Shown here: positions 1 through 9,482 of the stretch, in pieces
Layout of the letters: every line of letters starts with the position of its first letter
How positions within the stretch are numbered: the stretch's first letter is position 1
From: SHZL01 sp963708905
Lineage (GTDB): Bacteria > Pseudomonadota > Gammaproteobacteria > Xanthomonadales > SZUA-36
Direction: 5' to 3'
NCBI GenBank assembly: GCA_963708905.1
Contig: CAVPUV010000015.1
Span: forward strand, 6,897 to 70,896
DNA length: 64,000 nt
Notes under the pieces: generated by a model
The model's database searches: none
What the model was told of the DNA's origin: nothing
The model's input: the letters and a program-made list of their open reading frames with translations, nothing else
Translations under genes and position numbers: made by a program

Positions 1-139
1 GTGCTCTCGCTCAGTTTGTGTCACAGCGCTCCCCACAAAAAGGGGACACTTTAACTTTGCACACAGGGGACATTACAACTTTGCGCCTACAGATTTAGGG
101 CGCGAATACCGCTTTATTATCCTCGAACAGTGGGCAATT
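1..139. other. Intergenic sequence with a repeated short motif
   Basis: No gene was recognised. Two nearby copies of a GGGGACA...AACTTTGC motif lie around positions 40-92, about 25 bases apart, which looks like the edge of a mobile or repetitive element whose remainder lies outside the window. Nothing more can be supported. Confidence 0.3.
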
Positions 140-1801
140 TCAGTCCTTGATCTTGCCTTCGGCCTTGAGCTTCTCGGTAACGTCTTTTACGAGCTCGGGC
201 TTGAGCACCTTATCGCCTTTGTGAGTTGGAAACGTGTCCACAAGCTCCAGCCGCCTGGGCAGTTTGTAGGGAGCAACCTTTTGCTCCTTCAGGAACTCGA
301 CCGTTTCGTCAAGCGTTAGCGGTGGTGCGTCGGATTTCATAATGACGTAGGCACAAACGACTTCGCCCAATCGATCGTCCGGCATGCCGATAACAGCGAC
401 ATTCGCCACTTTCGCGTGCGTCATCAACAGGTCTTCCAGTTCGGTCGGGACAATGTTCTGTCCGCCCTGGATGATGATGTCCTTGGAGCGGCCCAGGATC
501 TTGACGTAGCCCTCCTCATCAACCATTCCCAGGTCGCCGTTGAAGGCCCAGTCGTCGACCCGGAACACCTGCCGATCCGCTTCAGGATCGTTAAAGTAAC
601 CCAGCGAGTTGGCCGGGCCCCGGCCGGCAATTTCGCCGACTTCCCCCGGGGGCAACTGCCTGGTCGCATCCTCATTGAAAATTGCGACTTCACATCCCGG
701 CAGCGGCTTGCCTATTGTATTGTGACGTTTCTCTTCGGGGTCATCTACAGTGATGCCTGATCCGACCCATCCATCCATGGCGCCGTACATGATGAGCGTC
801 TTCGCGCCCATGCGCGCTTCAACCTGCCGCGCCACTTCCGGTGAGACATAGGCTCCAGCGCTGATGACGCGCGTGAGACTGGTGAGGTCATATTGGTCAA
901 GGGTAGGGCAGTTGGTCATGTCCACGAGGTGGGTGGAGATCGCAAACATGGACGTGCAGCGTTCGGCCTCGAGCAACGCCAACGCACTCTCCGCCGAGAA
1001 GTGTTCGGACTGGATGACCGTTGACCCGATGTATGCCATGAGGTACAGCGCATTCGCACCCATTGGTTGTGTAATAGGCGCCAGCGAAAGAATGCGTTCT
1101 TCCGACGTATACTTCGCCTGATAAATATAGAAGGGCATAATCGACAGGTACGAGTTATGGCTTTTCATCGATACTTTGTAGCGACCCTGCGTCGTCCCCG
1201 AGGTCGGGGCCAGAATATCGATGTCGTCTGCGCTGCCCTTTAGCTTTGAGAGCCGAGCGGTTGCCGCTCCTTCGTCATACGGCTCGTCGAACATCTCCTC
1301 GAGTCGCTTCATCCAGCTCGCGCCTTCCCCACCGACCACCACCACGGTGCGAAGACTTGGATGCTGTGCCTGCAACCGCTCACCCACGCTTACGTATTCT
1401 CTGCCGCCATACTCGGTTGGAAGCACGAGACAAGACGCCTTGGTCTGCTGCAGAAAAAATTCGACCTCATGCTCACCCATGCGCACATTCAACGGCAGCG
1501 TTACCGCGCCGATCTTTGACAGCGCGAACCGCACCACCATGTACTCGGCCCAGTTCGGCAACTGCACGGCCACGATCTCCTCCCGCGCCACACCCAGATC
1601 GAGAAAACCCAGCGCCGTCAAATCCACCAATCGCTTGAAGTCGGCGAAACTCAGACGATACTTGCGGTCAACGACGGCTTCGCGCTCCGGATGGCGAGCC
1701 GCGTTCCGGTCGATGTAATCGCCCCAGGTTTTTGTCCCCCAGTAACCGGATGCCCGGAAACGGTTGATCATCTCGTCCGTTAATCTACTCTTGAACGGCA
1801 T
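140..1801 (-). CDS. AMP-dependent acyl-CoA synthetase/ligase
   Basis: A 553-residue member of the adenylate-forming ligase family, expected to activate a carboxylic acid with ATP and CoA in the cytoplasm. Visible landmarks are the phosphate-binding stretch LAPTSGTTQG near residue 195 (a variant of TSGTTGxPK), YGAMDG near 335 in place of the usual YGxTE, the hinge region GDLGMVDEEGYVKILGRSKD near 425-445, and the C-terminal PTHKGDKVLK supplying the likely catalytic lysine. Length is normal for the family. The start is supported by AGGAGAG about 6 bases upstream. It lies 64 bases downstream of the acyl-CoA dehydrogenase on the same strand, so the two probably form an operon. Substrate cannot be told from sequence; the neighbouring carboxylase suggests a beta-keto acid, which is inference. 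Confidence 0.88.
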   Translation of the reverse strand: MPFKSRLTDEMINRFRASGYWGTKTWGDYIDRNAARHPEREAVVDRKYRLSFADFKRLVDLTALGFLDLGVAREEIVAVQLPNWAEYMVVRFALSKIGAVTLPLNVRMGEHEVEFFLQQTKASCLVLPTEYGGREYVSVGERLQAQHPSLRTVVVVGGEGASWMKRLEEMFDEPYDEGAATARLSKLKGSADDIDILAPTSGTTQGRYKVSMKSHNSYLSIMPFYIYQAKYTSEERILSLAPITQPMGANALYLMAYIGSTVIQSEHFSAESALALLEAERCTSMFAISTHLVDMTNCPTLDQYDLTSLTRVISAGAYVSPEVARQVEARMGAKTLIMYGAMDGWVGSGITVDDPEEKRHNTIGKPLPGCEVAIFNEDATRQLPPGEVGEIAGRGPANSLGYFNDPEADRQVFRVDDWAFNGDLGMVDEEGYVKILGRSKDIIIQGGQNIVPTELEDLLMTHAKVANVAVIGMPDDRLGEVVCAYVIMKSDAPPLTLDETVEFLKEQKVAPYKLPRRLELVDTFPTHKGDKVLKPELVKDVTEKLKAEGKIKD

Positions 1802-1865
1802 TTCTCGCTCTCCTAAAAAGCAAAGGCCGCTGAGGTATCAGATATCGCTTCCAGGCGCTGGTTCG

Positions 1866-3020
1866 CTAGGATTGAATTTTCCCCAGTATGTTGCGGGCGA
1901 TTATGTTGCGTTGAATCTGGTTTGTGCCCTCAACGATTTGCAAAACCTTGGCGTCCCGGAAATAGCGATTGATCGGATATTCGTCAGAGATACCGGCCGC
2001 ACCGAATAACTGTACAGCAGTGGTGGCGACATTCATTGCCGTATCGGTAGCATGACACTTCGCTATAGCAGCGAGCCGAGCCAACTGGTGACCACGTAGC
2101 CCGTCATCCACTGCGCTGGCAGCCCCGTAGACGAGTCTGCGAGACGCTTCAATCTGGATTGCCATGTCGGCGACCATCCAGCGAACACCCTGAAAATTGC
2201 TAACGCTCTGACCGAAAGCGCGGCGGTTACCAATATATTCGACTGCGTGGTCCATAGCGCCCTGAGCCAAACCAACGCCGCGCGCACCGATGATTGGACG
2301 CGCCTGATTGAAGGTTTCCATCACAATTTTGAACCCTAGCCCTTCCTCGCCCATGCGATTCTCGACCGGGACACGAACGTTGTCGAGAAACAACGGCGAG
2401 GAAGGTACGCCTCGGCCACCCATCTTCGATTCCTTGCGGCCGATGGTCAGACCCGGTGCGTCCGTCTCAACGATAAACAGATTCAGGTTGCCCGGTTGGC
2501 CATCCTCGCCTGTGCGGGCGGCGACCAGAATGAAATCTGCATACGGAGCGTTTGTACACCAGATCTTGGCGCCGTTGATCAGATAGTCCGACCCGTCGCG
2601 ACGGGCGCGGGTCTTGATGCCGGCCACGTCTGACCCGCTCTGTGGCTCCGTGACGGAAATTCCGGCGCGCATCTTGCCACTCGAAAGGCCCGGGAGAAGG
2701 CGCTGTTTCTGTTCATCGGACCCGCCTGCAAAAATCGCGGCGAAGGGCGTCCATTGCACGACCAGAAGGTAGGCAGTGTTGTAGCAGATGCGGCCCAACT
2801 CTTCGACAGCGATACAGGCCGCCAATGTGCTGTCCATGCCGCCGAACTCCGCGGTGAAAGGTAAGCTGAACAGGCCGAGTTCCTGCAGCAGATCAAACAT
2901 ATCTTGCGGATATTCAGCAGTCGAATCAATTTCACTGGCGCGCGGCGCGACCTTTTCGGCGGCGACACGACGCAACATATCTTGAAGTTGAAGCTGTTCC
3001 GAGGTCAGTGCGTATGTCAT
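1866..3020 (-). CDS. Acyl-CoA dehydrogenase
   Basis: A 384-residue FAD-dependent acyl-CoA dehydrogenase, oxidising an acyl-CoA to the 2-enoyl-CoA and passing electrons to ETF. The FAD/substrate motif GISVTEPQSGSDVAG is near residue 120. The C-terminal VEGTNQIQRNIIARNILG near 362-380 contains the glutamate that acts as catalytic base in short/medium-chain members. Length and N-terminus (SEQLQLQDMLRR) are typical. It is the first gene of the minus-strand pair with the acyl-CoA synthetase. Its upstream region contains a tandem operator-like repeat and, beyond it, an insertion sequence that separates it from the divergent carboxylase genes. Confidence 0.92.
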   Translation of the reverse strand: MTYALTSEQLQLQDMLRRVAAEKVAPRASEIDSTAEYPQDMFDLLQELGLFSLPFTAEFGGMDSTLAACIAVEELGRICYNTAYLLVVQWTPFAAIFAGGSDEQKQRLLPGLSSGKMRAGISVTEPQSGSDVAGIKTRARRDGSDYLINGAKIWCTNAPYADFILVAARTGEDGQPGNLNLFIVETDAPGLTIGRKESKMGGRGVPSSPLFLDNVRVPVENRMGEEGLGFKIVMETFNQARPIIGARGVGLAQGAMDHAVEYIGNRRAFGQSVSNFQGVRWMVADMAIQIEASRRLVYGAASAVDDGLRGHQLARLAAIAKCHATDTAMNVATTAVQLFGAAGISDEYPINRYFRDAKVLQIVEGTNQIQRNIIARNILGKIQS

Positions 3021-3249
3021 TGAATTCTATCGTTCTCCGTGTGTTTGGCCCGGAACTTGAGATCAAAGACCGGATACATGAATGTTTCTCGAAAAGGCGC
3101 GACTACACGCCCCTAGGACTTTAGGAAAATAGCTTTAAAGCTGCGGATCAACGCTACGCCTGACTCGTTGCTGTGGTGTCTTGGCCGACTCCGAACGGAC
3201 AATGGCGACCGAAAACAGCAATCTTTTGTCTCCCAGGGAACGAGTCCCA

Positions 3250-3307
3250 TGTTAATGTAACTTGATACAACAAACAAATGTTAGTATAACTTGATACAAC
3301 AAACAAA
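3250..3307. promoter_or_regulatory. Two tandem 29-bp operator-like repeats
   Basis: Two adjacent 29-bp copies (3250-3278 and 3279-3307) differ at only three positions. Each holds a GTTA-N3-TAAC dyad (GTTAATGTAAC and GTTAGTATAAC) followed by TTGATACAACAAACAA. The spacing and dyad symmetry look like binding sites for a dimeric repressor such as a TetR-type regulator. They lie 230 bases upstream of the acyl-CoA dehydrogenase, in what was the divergent promoter region before the insertion sequence arrived. The regulator itself is not in the window. Confidence 0.5.
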
Positions 3308-3387
3308 TTCTGATCTTAATTAGTGTCCGTCCAGAAACTATATCGCTTTGATATTACAGAACTTTTCTGATAGAAGGCGATAAAAAA

Positions 3388-3456
3388 CCCTGTTGGGTAT
3401 GGTATAATCAGTAGCACTAACAAACTGATTTTCCTAAGAAAACCAACCCAACAGGG
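3388..3456 (+). promoter_or_regulatory. Transposase leader: inverted repeat covering the ribosome binding site
   Basis: An exact 11-base inverted repeat joins CCCTGTTGGGT (3388-3398) with ACCCAACAGGG (3446-3456). The right arm runs into the ribosome binding site GGGGG just before the ATG at 3465. A TATAAT box at 3403-3408 lies between the arms, so a transcript started there would lack the left arm, whereas read-through RNA from outside would contain both arms and could hide the ribosome binding site. This mirrors the protection from outside transcription known for IS10 and IS50; the function here is inferred. Confidence 0.55.
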
Positions 3457-3464
3457 GGTGACAA

Positions 3465-4811
3465 ATGCGCGAAGAACGCGTGGTCCAAGGCAGTATATTA
3501 GAACACTACGCCCAGCACGAGATCGGCAGGGAATTGCAGGCCATGTCCGACTGGCTGGACCAGCATCCCGAACTGCTCTCGTGGGTCGCCGCCGACCTCA
3601 GGGTGCGGCCAACGCAGCCGACCGGCCGCTGCGGCATCAGCTGTGAGTCGGTCTTGCGGTGCGCGATTCTCAAACAGTATCGGCAGCTGACCTACGAGGA
3701 GCTGTCGTTCTGCCTGCTGGATTCGCTGTCGTGCCAGGCCTTTGCCCGGCTGACGACGGGCTGGGTGCCCAAGAAGGCGGCGCTGCAAAGCGTGATCAGC
3801 CAGATCTCGCATACGACCTGGGAACGGATCAACCAGCACCTGTTGCAGCAGGCCTGTGAATGCCGGGTCGAGCGCGGCGACATGCTGCGGATCGACAGCA
3901 CCGTGACCGGCGCCCCGATTCACGAGCCCAGCGACAGCACCTTGCTGTGGGACAGCGTACGGGTGTTGGTACGCCTGCTCGAGCAGGCGCGGGAGTTGGC
4001 CGGCGGTGCGGTTGCGTTCTGTGATCACCGGCGCCGCGCCAAAAAGCGCATGCGCGCCATCCGGTACACCCGGGGCCAGGACAAGAAGGTGCGCTTGTAC
4101 AAGGACCTGATCGCCGTCACTGAAAAGACGCTGCAATACGCCCAGCAGGCGGACATGACACTGCACGCCCACGGTGCGGTGCTGTCGTGGGACTACGCAG
4201 CCTGGCAAGTCGAGCTGGCCCACTTCGAGCCCTTGATCTGGCGGGTGATCGACCAAACCGGGCGTCGTGTCCTGGCCGGGGAGAAGGTCCCCGCCAGGGA
4301 CAAGATCGTGAGTCTGTTCGAAGAGCATAGCGATATCATCGTCAAGGGCAGTCGAGACGTGCAGTACGGCCACAAGCTCAACTTGAGCACCGGCCGCAGC
4401 GGCTTGGTGCTTGATGTCGTGATCGAGGACGGCAATCCGGCCGACGCCGAGCGCCTGCTGCCCATGCTGGATCGCCACATCGCCCAGTTCGGCAAGCCGC
4501 CCCGCCAGATGGCCGCCGATGGTGGCTACGCCAGTATCGCCAACCTCGATGCCGCCATGGCGCGCCAGGTCCAGGATGTCGTCTTCCACAAGAAGCGCGG
4601 ATTGGCCATCGAGAACATGGCCAAGAGCTCCTGGGTCTATCGCAAGCTGCGCAACTTCCGCGCCGGGATCGAAGCGGGCATCTCGTGCCTGAAACGCGCC
4701 TATGGCCTGGGGCGTTGCACCTGGAAAGGACTGGCCCACTTCAAGGCCTACGTGTGGTCCTCGGTGGTGGCCCACAACCTGGCCTTGTTTAGCCGTTTGG
4801 TATCAACCTGA
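3465..4811 (+). CDS. Transposase of the ISNCY-like element
   Basis: A 448-residue DDE-type transposase, N-terminus MREERVVQGSILEHYAQHE. Candidate catalytic segments are RIDSTVTGAPIHEPSDS (around residue 144), LVLDVVIEDGNPADAERLLP (around 310-330) and an acidic residue in NFRAGIEAGISCLKR near 400. It fills most of the insertion sequence and has no frameshift, so it may be active. It follows a GGGGGTGACAA ribosome binding region that is part of the leader hairpin. The family assignment rests on overall resemblance to ISNCY (ISDol1/IS1202-type) transposases and not on a search. Confidence 0.82.
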   Translation: MREERVVQGSILEHYAQHEIGRELQAMSDWLDQHPELLSWVAADLRVRPTQPTGRCGISCESVLRCAILKQYRQLTYEELSFCLLDSLSCQAFARLTTGWVPKKAALQSVISQISHTTWERINQHLLQQACECRVERGDMLRIDSTVTGAPIHEPSDSTLLWDSVRVLVRLLEQARELAGGAVAFCDHRRRAKKRMRAIRYTRGQDKKVRLYKDLIAVTEKTLQYAQQADMTLHAHGAVLSWDYAAWQVELAHFEPLIWRVIDQTGRRVLAGEKVPARDKIVSLFEEHSDIIVKGSRDVQYGHKLNLSTGRSGLVLDVVIEDGNPADAERLLPMLDRHIAQFGKPPRQMAADGGYASIANLDAAMARQVQDVVFHKKRGLAIENMAKSSWVYRKLRNFRAGIEAGISCLKRAYGLGRCTWKGLAHFKAYVWSSVVAHNLALFSRLVST

Positions 4812-5010
4812 GGAGTTGACAGCGGGCGGCAAAGAAGGGAACCAGGGTTCCCACGGGCAGTTATGCTCAAATAATGGGATTTTGGCTGTTGCAGCGGGAA
4901 TATTGACCTGCCACTGAGAAAATCAGGCAGCACACAAATCACACAGACAAAAAAGAGCCAGAATGCTCGAGATCAGGATGTAAAATAGCCCGTTTATGGA
5001 TGGACACTAA

Positions 5011-5168
5011 TTAGCTCTGGAAAACATCACGGTAACACAGAGATTTCGAAGGCCGCAAGGCCGCCCGCGATGATGTTGTAACGTTTTTGTCAGGAAACGA
5101 CGTGGTGACAGATCTTGATTCAACACTACCAAATAATATTTTGCTGAGGCGGGAGGCTGAGGGAACCA
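5011..5168 (+). promoter_or_regulatory. Upstream region of the hydantoinase operon
   Basis: 158 bases between the right end of the insertion sequence and the hyuA-type start. It contains a good ribosome binding site (GGGAGGCTGAGGG, ending a few bases before the ATG at 5169) and an AT-rich stretch around 5128-5143. No clear promoter hexamers can be named. The insertion sequence has cut this region off from the operator-like repeats at 3250-3307. Confidence 0.35.
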
Positions 5169-7265
5169 ATGGGTTACATGATCGGAATTGATATAGGCGG
5201 AACATTCACTGATTGCGCAATACTTGACGAGAACGGTAGCGTGACGACAGGGAAATCACTTACGACACCCGATGATCGCTCGCGCGGGTTTTTTGATGCG
5301 TTCACGGTGGCGGCGGAAAAACTGGGGCTTACGCTGGAACAAGCACTTAGCCAGACCAGCTACATTTTTCACGGAACGACGGCAGGGACGAACGCGTTGC
5401 TTACGCGTACTGGGGCGAAAGCAGGTCTCATTACGACCAAAGGCACGGGAGATTCCCTCTTGGTGATGCGCGGTCACGGTTGTGCAGCAGGGGTGCCGTT
5501 GGAGGAACTGACACGTCTTTCGACGCATCATAATCCAGAGCCCATCATTCCCCGATCCTTGATTGAGGAAGTTACTGAAAGGACTGATTCCAAGGGAGAG
5601 GAGTATCTGCCGCTCGACGAAGCGGAAGTCGAAGAAGCTGTCCGGCGATTGGTGGACAAGGGGGTGGAAGCTATCTCCATTTGTTTCCTCTGGTCCTTTG
5701 TCAACCCGGAACACGAAAAGCGCGCGCGGGAGATTGTGGAACGGACAGCTCCAGGAATTTACGTGACGATCTCTAGCGAGTTGGTGCCGAAGTGGGGGGA
5801 GTATGAGCGCGTCGCTGCGGTGGCGGTTAATTCCTATATCGGGCCGGTTATGGATGAGTACATCAATCATCTGATTAGCCGGGCCAACGAACTGGGTTAC
5901 AACCAGCCTATACTTTTCATGACCTGTAGTGGCGGCGTTGTCTCACATGAAGAAGCGGCTAAATCCGCGGTGCTCACTATTGACTCCGGGCCCGTCGGCG
6001 GCACCATCGGATCACTGTCTCTGGCCGAAAGCCTGGGAGAGGAGAATGTAATCTGTACGGATATGGGCGGCACCAGCTTCGATGTCGCAATTATTGCCGA
6101 GAGTCGTGCAATTATGTCGGCAACTACCGTGCTGGGAAAGTACAAGTACTTTGTGCCGAAGGTTGATATTCGTTCGGTGGGTGCTGGCGGCGGCAGCATT
6201 GTGTGGATTGACGAGGTGAGTAATGCCCTGAAGGTTGGACCACAGAGCGCCGGGGCCATGCCTGGACCCATTTGCTATGGGCGGGGAGGGTCTCAGCCTG
6301 CCGTTACTGATGCTGATCTGACCCTGGGGTACTTGAATGCCGATTACTTTCTACAGGGGCGATTAAAGCTCGATAAGGAAGGCGCTGCAGCTGCATTGAC
6401 TGAGATTGGCAGGCGCATAGACATGGATCTCTACGAAGTGGCCGATGGGGTGACGCGCATTGTTGACTTCCGCATGGCGGATCTGATACGCCAAATGACC
6501 ATTCAGAAAGGATACGATCCGCGCGATTTTACGATCTTTGCCTATGGCGGTGCAGGCGCTGTGCATGCGGCAGTCTACTCAAAAGAGCTGGGCGCCAAGC
6601 GTATTGTTGTTCCGCTTGGCAATCTCTGCTCGGTCTGGTCAGCAAATGGCGCCACAACCTCTGATGTGTTGCACGTCTATGAAATTGGGGGCATTCAGCA
6701 GGCACCATTTGATTGCGCGCTATTGAACAATCAATTTGCCAAAATGGAGGACGGCGCTCGCGACACTCTGTTGGCTGAGGGAATTGACGAAAAGGCGATC
6801 ATCATGTCGCGCTTTCTTTTCATGCGCTACACGCTACAAGTCAACCAGGTAGAAATACAAGTGCCGGTCGGAAAGTACGAAGCTGCAAACTTGGAGAAGA
6901 TCATCGGGGCCTTCGAACAGAAGTATGTCGAATTGTACGGCGAAGGCTCAGGATTCCGAGCTGCAGGTATAGAGTACGTTGGTCTCAAGCTCGAGGCGCG
7001 AGGACGTATTCCGAAGCCAACCCTGCCTCGTGCCGACAAACTGCGGAAGAAACCGGACAGCAGTGCTATGGGAGAGAAGCGCGATGTCTATTGGCGCGAA
7101 TACTCGGACCTGCGTGCGACCTCTGCCTTCTGGGGCGATAAACTCGTGCCCGGCAATATCATCGAAGGTCCGGCGATCATTGACTTCCAAGATACTACAG
7201 CCGTGATTCGGCCTGAGCAGGTTGCCAGCATCGATGCCTTTGGCAACCTTGTAATCGATATTTGA
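5169..7265 (+). CDS. Hydantoinase A / acetone-carboxylase-type ATPase subunit
   Basis: A 698-residue hydantoinase A/oxoprolinase family protein with an actin-like ATPase fold. Landmarks are the phosphate-1 motif GIDIGGTFTD near residue 5, FHGTTAGTNALL near 66, the second phosphate motif CTDMGGTSFDV near 295, VGAGGGSIVW near 336 and AYGGAGAVHA near 458. In this family ATP hydrolysis drives either amide-ring opening or carboxylation of a ketone. The start is fixed by a strong ribosome binding site. It is followed after 17 bases by the B subunit, so the two are co-transcribed. The adjacent CoA ligase and SDR favour a ketone carboxylase role (as for acetone/acetophenone carboxylases); the substrate remains unknown. 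Confidence 0.85.
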   Translation: MGYMIGIDIGGTFTDCAILDENGSVTTGKSLTTPDDRSRGFFDAFTVAAEKLGLTLEQALSQTSYIFHGTTAGTNALLTRTGAKAGLITTKGTGDSLLVMRGHGCAAGVPLEELTRLSTHHNPEPIIPRSLIEEVTERTDSKGEEYLPLDEAEVEEAVRRLVDKGVEAISICFLWSFVNPEHEKRAREIVERTAPGIYVTISSELVPKWGEYERVAAVAVNSYIGPVMDEYINHLISRANELGYNQPILFMTCSGGVVSHEEAAKSAVLTIDSGPVGGTIGSLSLAESLGEENVICTDMGGTSFDVAIIAESRAIMSATTVLGKYKYFVPKVDIRSVGAGGGSIVWIDEVSNALKVGPQSAGAMPGPICYGRGGSQPAVTDADLTLGYLNADYFLQGRLKLDKEGAAAALTEIGRRIDMDLYEVADGVTRIVDFRMADLIRQMTIQKGYDPRDFTIFAYGGAGAVHAAVYSKELGAKRIVVPLGNLCSVWSANGATTSDVLHVYEIGGIQQAPFDCALLNNQFAKMEDGARDTLLAEGIDEKAIIMSRFLFMRYTLQVNQVEIQVPVGKYEAANLEKIIGAFEQKYVELYGEGSGFRAAGIEYVGLKLEARGRIPKPTLPRADKLRKKPDSSAMGEKRDVYWREYSDLRATSAFWGDKLVPGNIIEGPAIIDFQDTTAVIRPEQVASIDAFGNLVIDI

Positions 7266-9482
7266 TTGGGAAGAACTGAACTATGACCAAGCAAGCTGAA
7301 AAAACTGAGATTGGAAATGATTCCCTGAATGGCCCCGAGACAGACTGGGACGGGGTCAAGAATTCATACATCCCAAGGCCGGATTGGAAGACGCGCATTC
7401 ATCCGAGCGTGAAACTGCACACGGCGACGGATCCGGACCTGGACCTAATCACCTATGAGGTCTTGCGGCACAATCTATGGATGATCAATGAGGAGCACGG
7501 GACTACGGTAATGAACATGTCCGGATCCCCCGTGGCTTCCGTGGCGATGGATTTCAACCCCGCACTCTACAGCGAGGAGGGAGAGGAGATCTTCTTTGGC
7601 CCGTACATTCAGTATCTGCCGGCAGCGGCCGGAGTGGGAATCAAGTGGGTGCTGGAGAATCGCAGCGAAAATCCCGGCATTGAAGAGGGAGACATATTCC
7701 TGACAAATGACCCATGGGTTGGGTGCAATCACCAGATCGACGTAACGACGATGCGCCCGGTGTTCTGGGAGGGAGAGATATTTTGCTGGGTCTGCGACAC
7801 ACTGCATCAATACGATATGGGCGGAAGCGTGCCAGGGAGTTTCTGCGCTGATGCGGTCGATGTATTTCAGGAACCGACGCCGCAACCACCCCACAAGATA
7901 GTGGAGCGGGGCGTCATGCGTCGGGACCTGGAGGAATTGTTCTTGCGCCATTCTCGGTTTCCGGACATGGCGGCACTGGACTTGCGAGCTCAGGTTGCGG
8001 GGCTAAATGTCGCGGCCAAGCGGATTCAGGCGTTGATCGAGCGTTATGGAGCGAGCACAACAAAGGCGGCTATGCAGAAAATTGTTACAGACGCGGAGGC
8101 GGCTTTTAAGGACCGGCTCGCAAGGGTGCCGGACGGCGAATGGCAGGACGTGACATTCTTGGAGGAGAGTTCGCCGGGGGATCGGCATGTTCACAAGGTA
8201 GTATTGACAGTACGCAAAGAGAGGGACCGGCTTGTTTTTGAGAATAAAGGGACGGACCCGCAGGTGCGGGGAAGCCTCAACAATACGTTTCTGGGGTGGA
8301 AGGGAGCGATCATGGGGGCATTGGCCGTGCATTTTTGCTACGACCAGATGTATGCGGTCGGCGGGGTGTTGCGGCACTGCGAGTTTCGCCCGACGCCAGG
8401 CACGATATCCGTCGCGAGCCATCCGGCTGCGGTCAGTTGCGGGCCACCTGCCGGTATTATCAATGCACTCTCTCAGACACACCGCCTTCTCTCGAAGATG
8501 ACCCGGAGTTCGGAAGAGCTCAATAAGGAAGCCTATGTAGGTGGTGCGGCAAGTACCTGGCCGGTAGCAACAGTTTATGGTACCAACCAATGGGGACATT
8601 CGGTCGGGACGATCATGATGGATCCGATGTTGGGTGGACTTGGTGCATTCACTTGTCGCGATGGGCTTACGGCGGGCGGAAACGACTGGACGCCTCTATG
8701 CGCCGGTCCGAATATCGAGAGCACTGAGCAGTTCTTCCCCTTGCTGTTTCTGTACCGCAAGATACGGCCAGACACTGGTGGAGCGGGGCGGTATCGTGGC
8801 GGCAATACAATGTCGAGCGCTTACGTCGTACATGGTTCAGAGGAACTCGGCCTGGACACAGCTTCGACAGGACAGGGAGTGCCCACCGGAATAGGCATCT
8901 TTGGCGGCTATCCTGGATCCGGCAATTCACATCAGCTGGTTAGCAACTGCGACATATCGTCCAACTGGATTACCAAAGGCAAGGTGCCAGCAGATATCAG
9001 TGATCTGAGAGGGGAATCAGTCTGCCTGGCGTCCAAGACCAAAGGATCGGTCATGCCGGAAGGTCAGGCCGTCTTTGAGCAGACGCCGGCGGGTGCGCCG
9101 GGAGTCGGTGATCCGCTGGAGAGGCCGGGCGAGGAGGTTCAGCTCGATATCGCCAATAGCGAGGTAACAATTGGCCATGCGGAAGCGGTTTACGGGGTAG
9201 TGGTGGACAAGGATAGCCTCGAACTGGATGTAGCTGCGACCGAGTCGCGGCGGCAAGCGCTGCGGAAAGAGCGGCTGGAGCGCGGGCAGCGTTGGATAGA
9301 CAACAATCCGGATGCAGCGAAGAAAAAGAAGTCTGGGGGTGACGCCAGGAATGACCTCAATGGTGGTCTCCGCATTCATGAGAGCCTGGAAATCAGGCAA
9401 GTCTCAGGAGAGACTTCGATCTTCTGTGTCAAGTGCGGCCATGGCCTTTGCGCAAGTCATGACAACTACAAATTGTACTCTA

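Larger units (their letters stand above)
3320..5010 (+). mobile_element. ISNCY-like insertion sequence
   Basis: A complete element of 1691 bp. The left end TTAGTGTCCGTCCAGAAAC and the inverted right end TTAGTGTCCATCCATAAAC match at 17 of 19 positions. The flanks read TAATTA on both outer sides of GTGTCC/GGACAC, which may be a 6-bp target duplication, but TAATTA is its own reverse complement, so the exact element edge is ambiguous by a few bases. The single gene inside is a transposase. The element lies between the acyl-CoA dehydrogenase promoter and the hydantoinase genes. Its right end is nearly identical to that of the tandem repeats at 47.4 kb. Confidence 0.82.

Noticed and set aside
3498..4775. 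A long open frame opposite the ISNCY transposase
   Set aside because: It mirrors the transposase codon structure (GC-rich third positions), has no family-like motifs, and the plus-strand transposase is clearly real.
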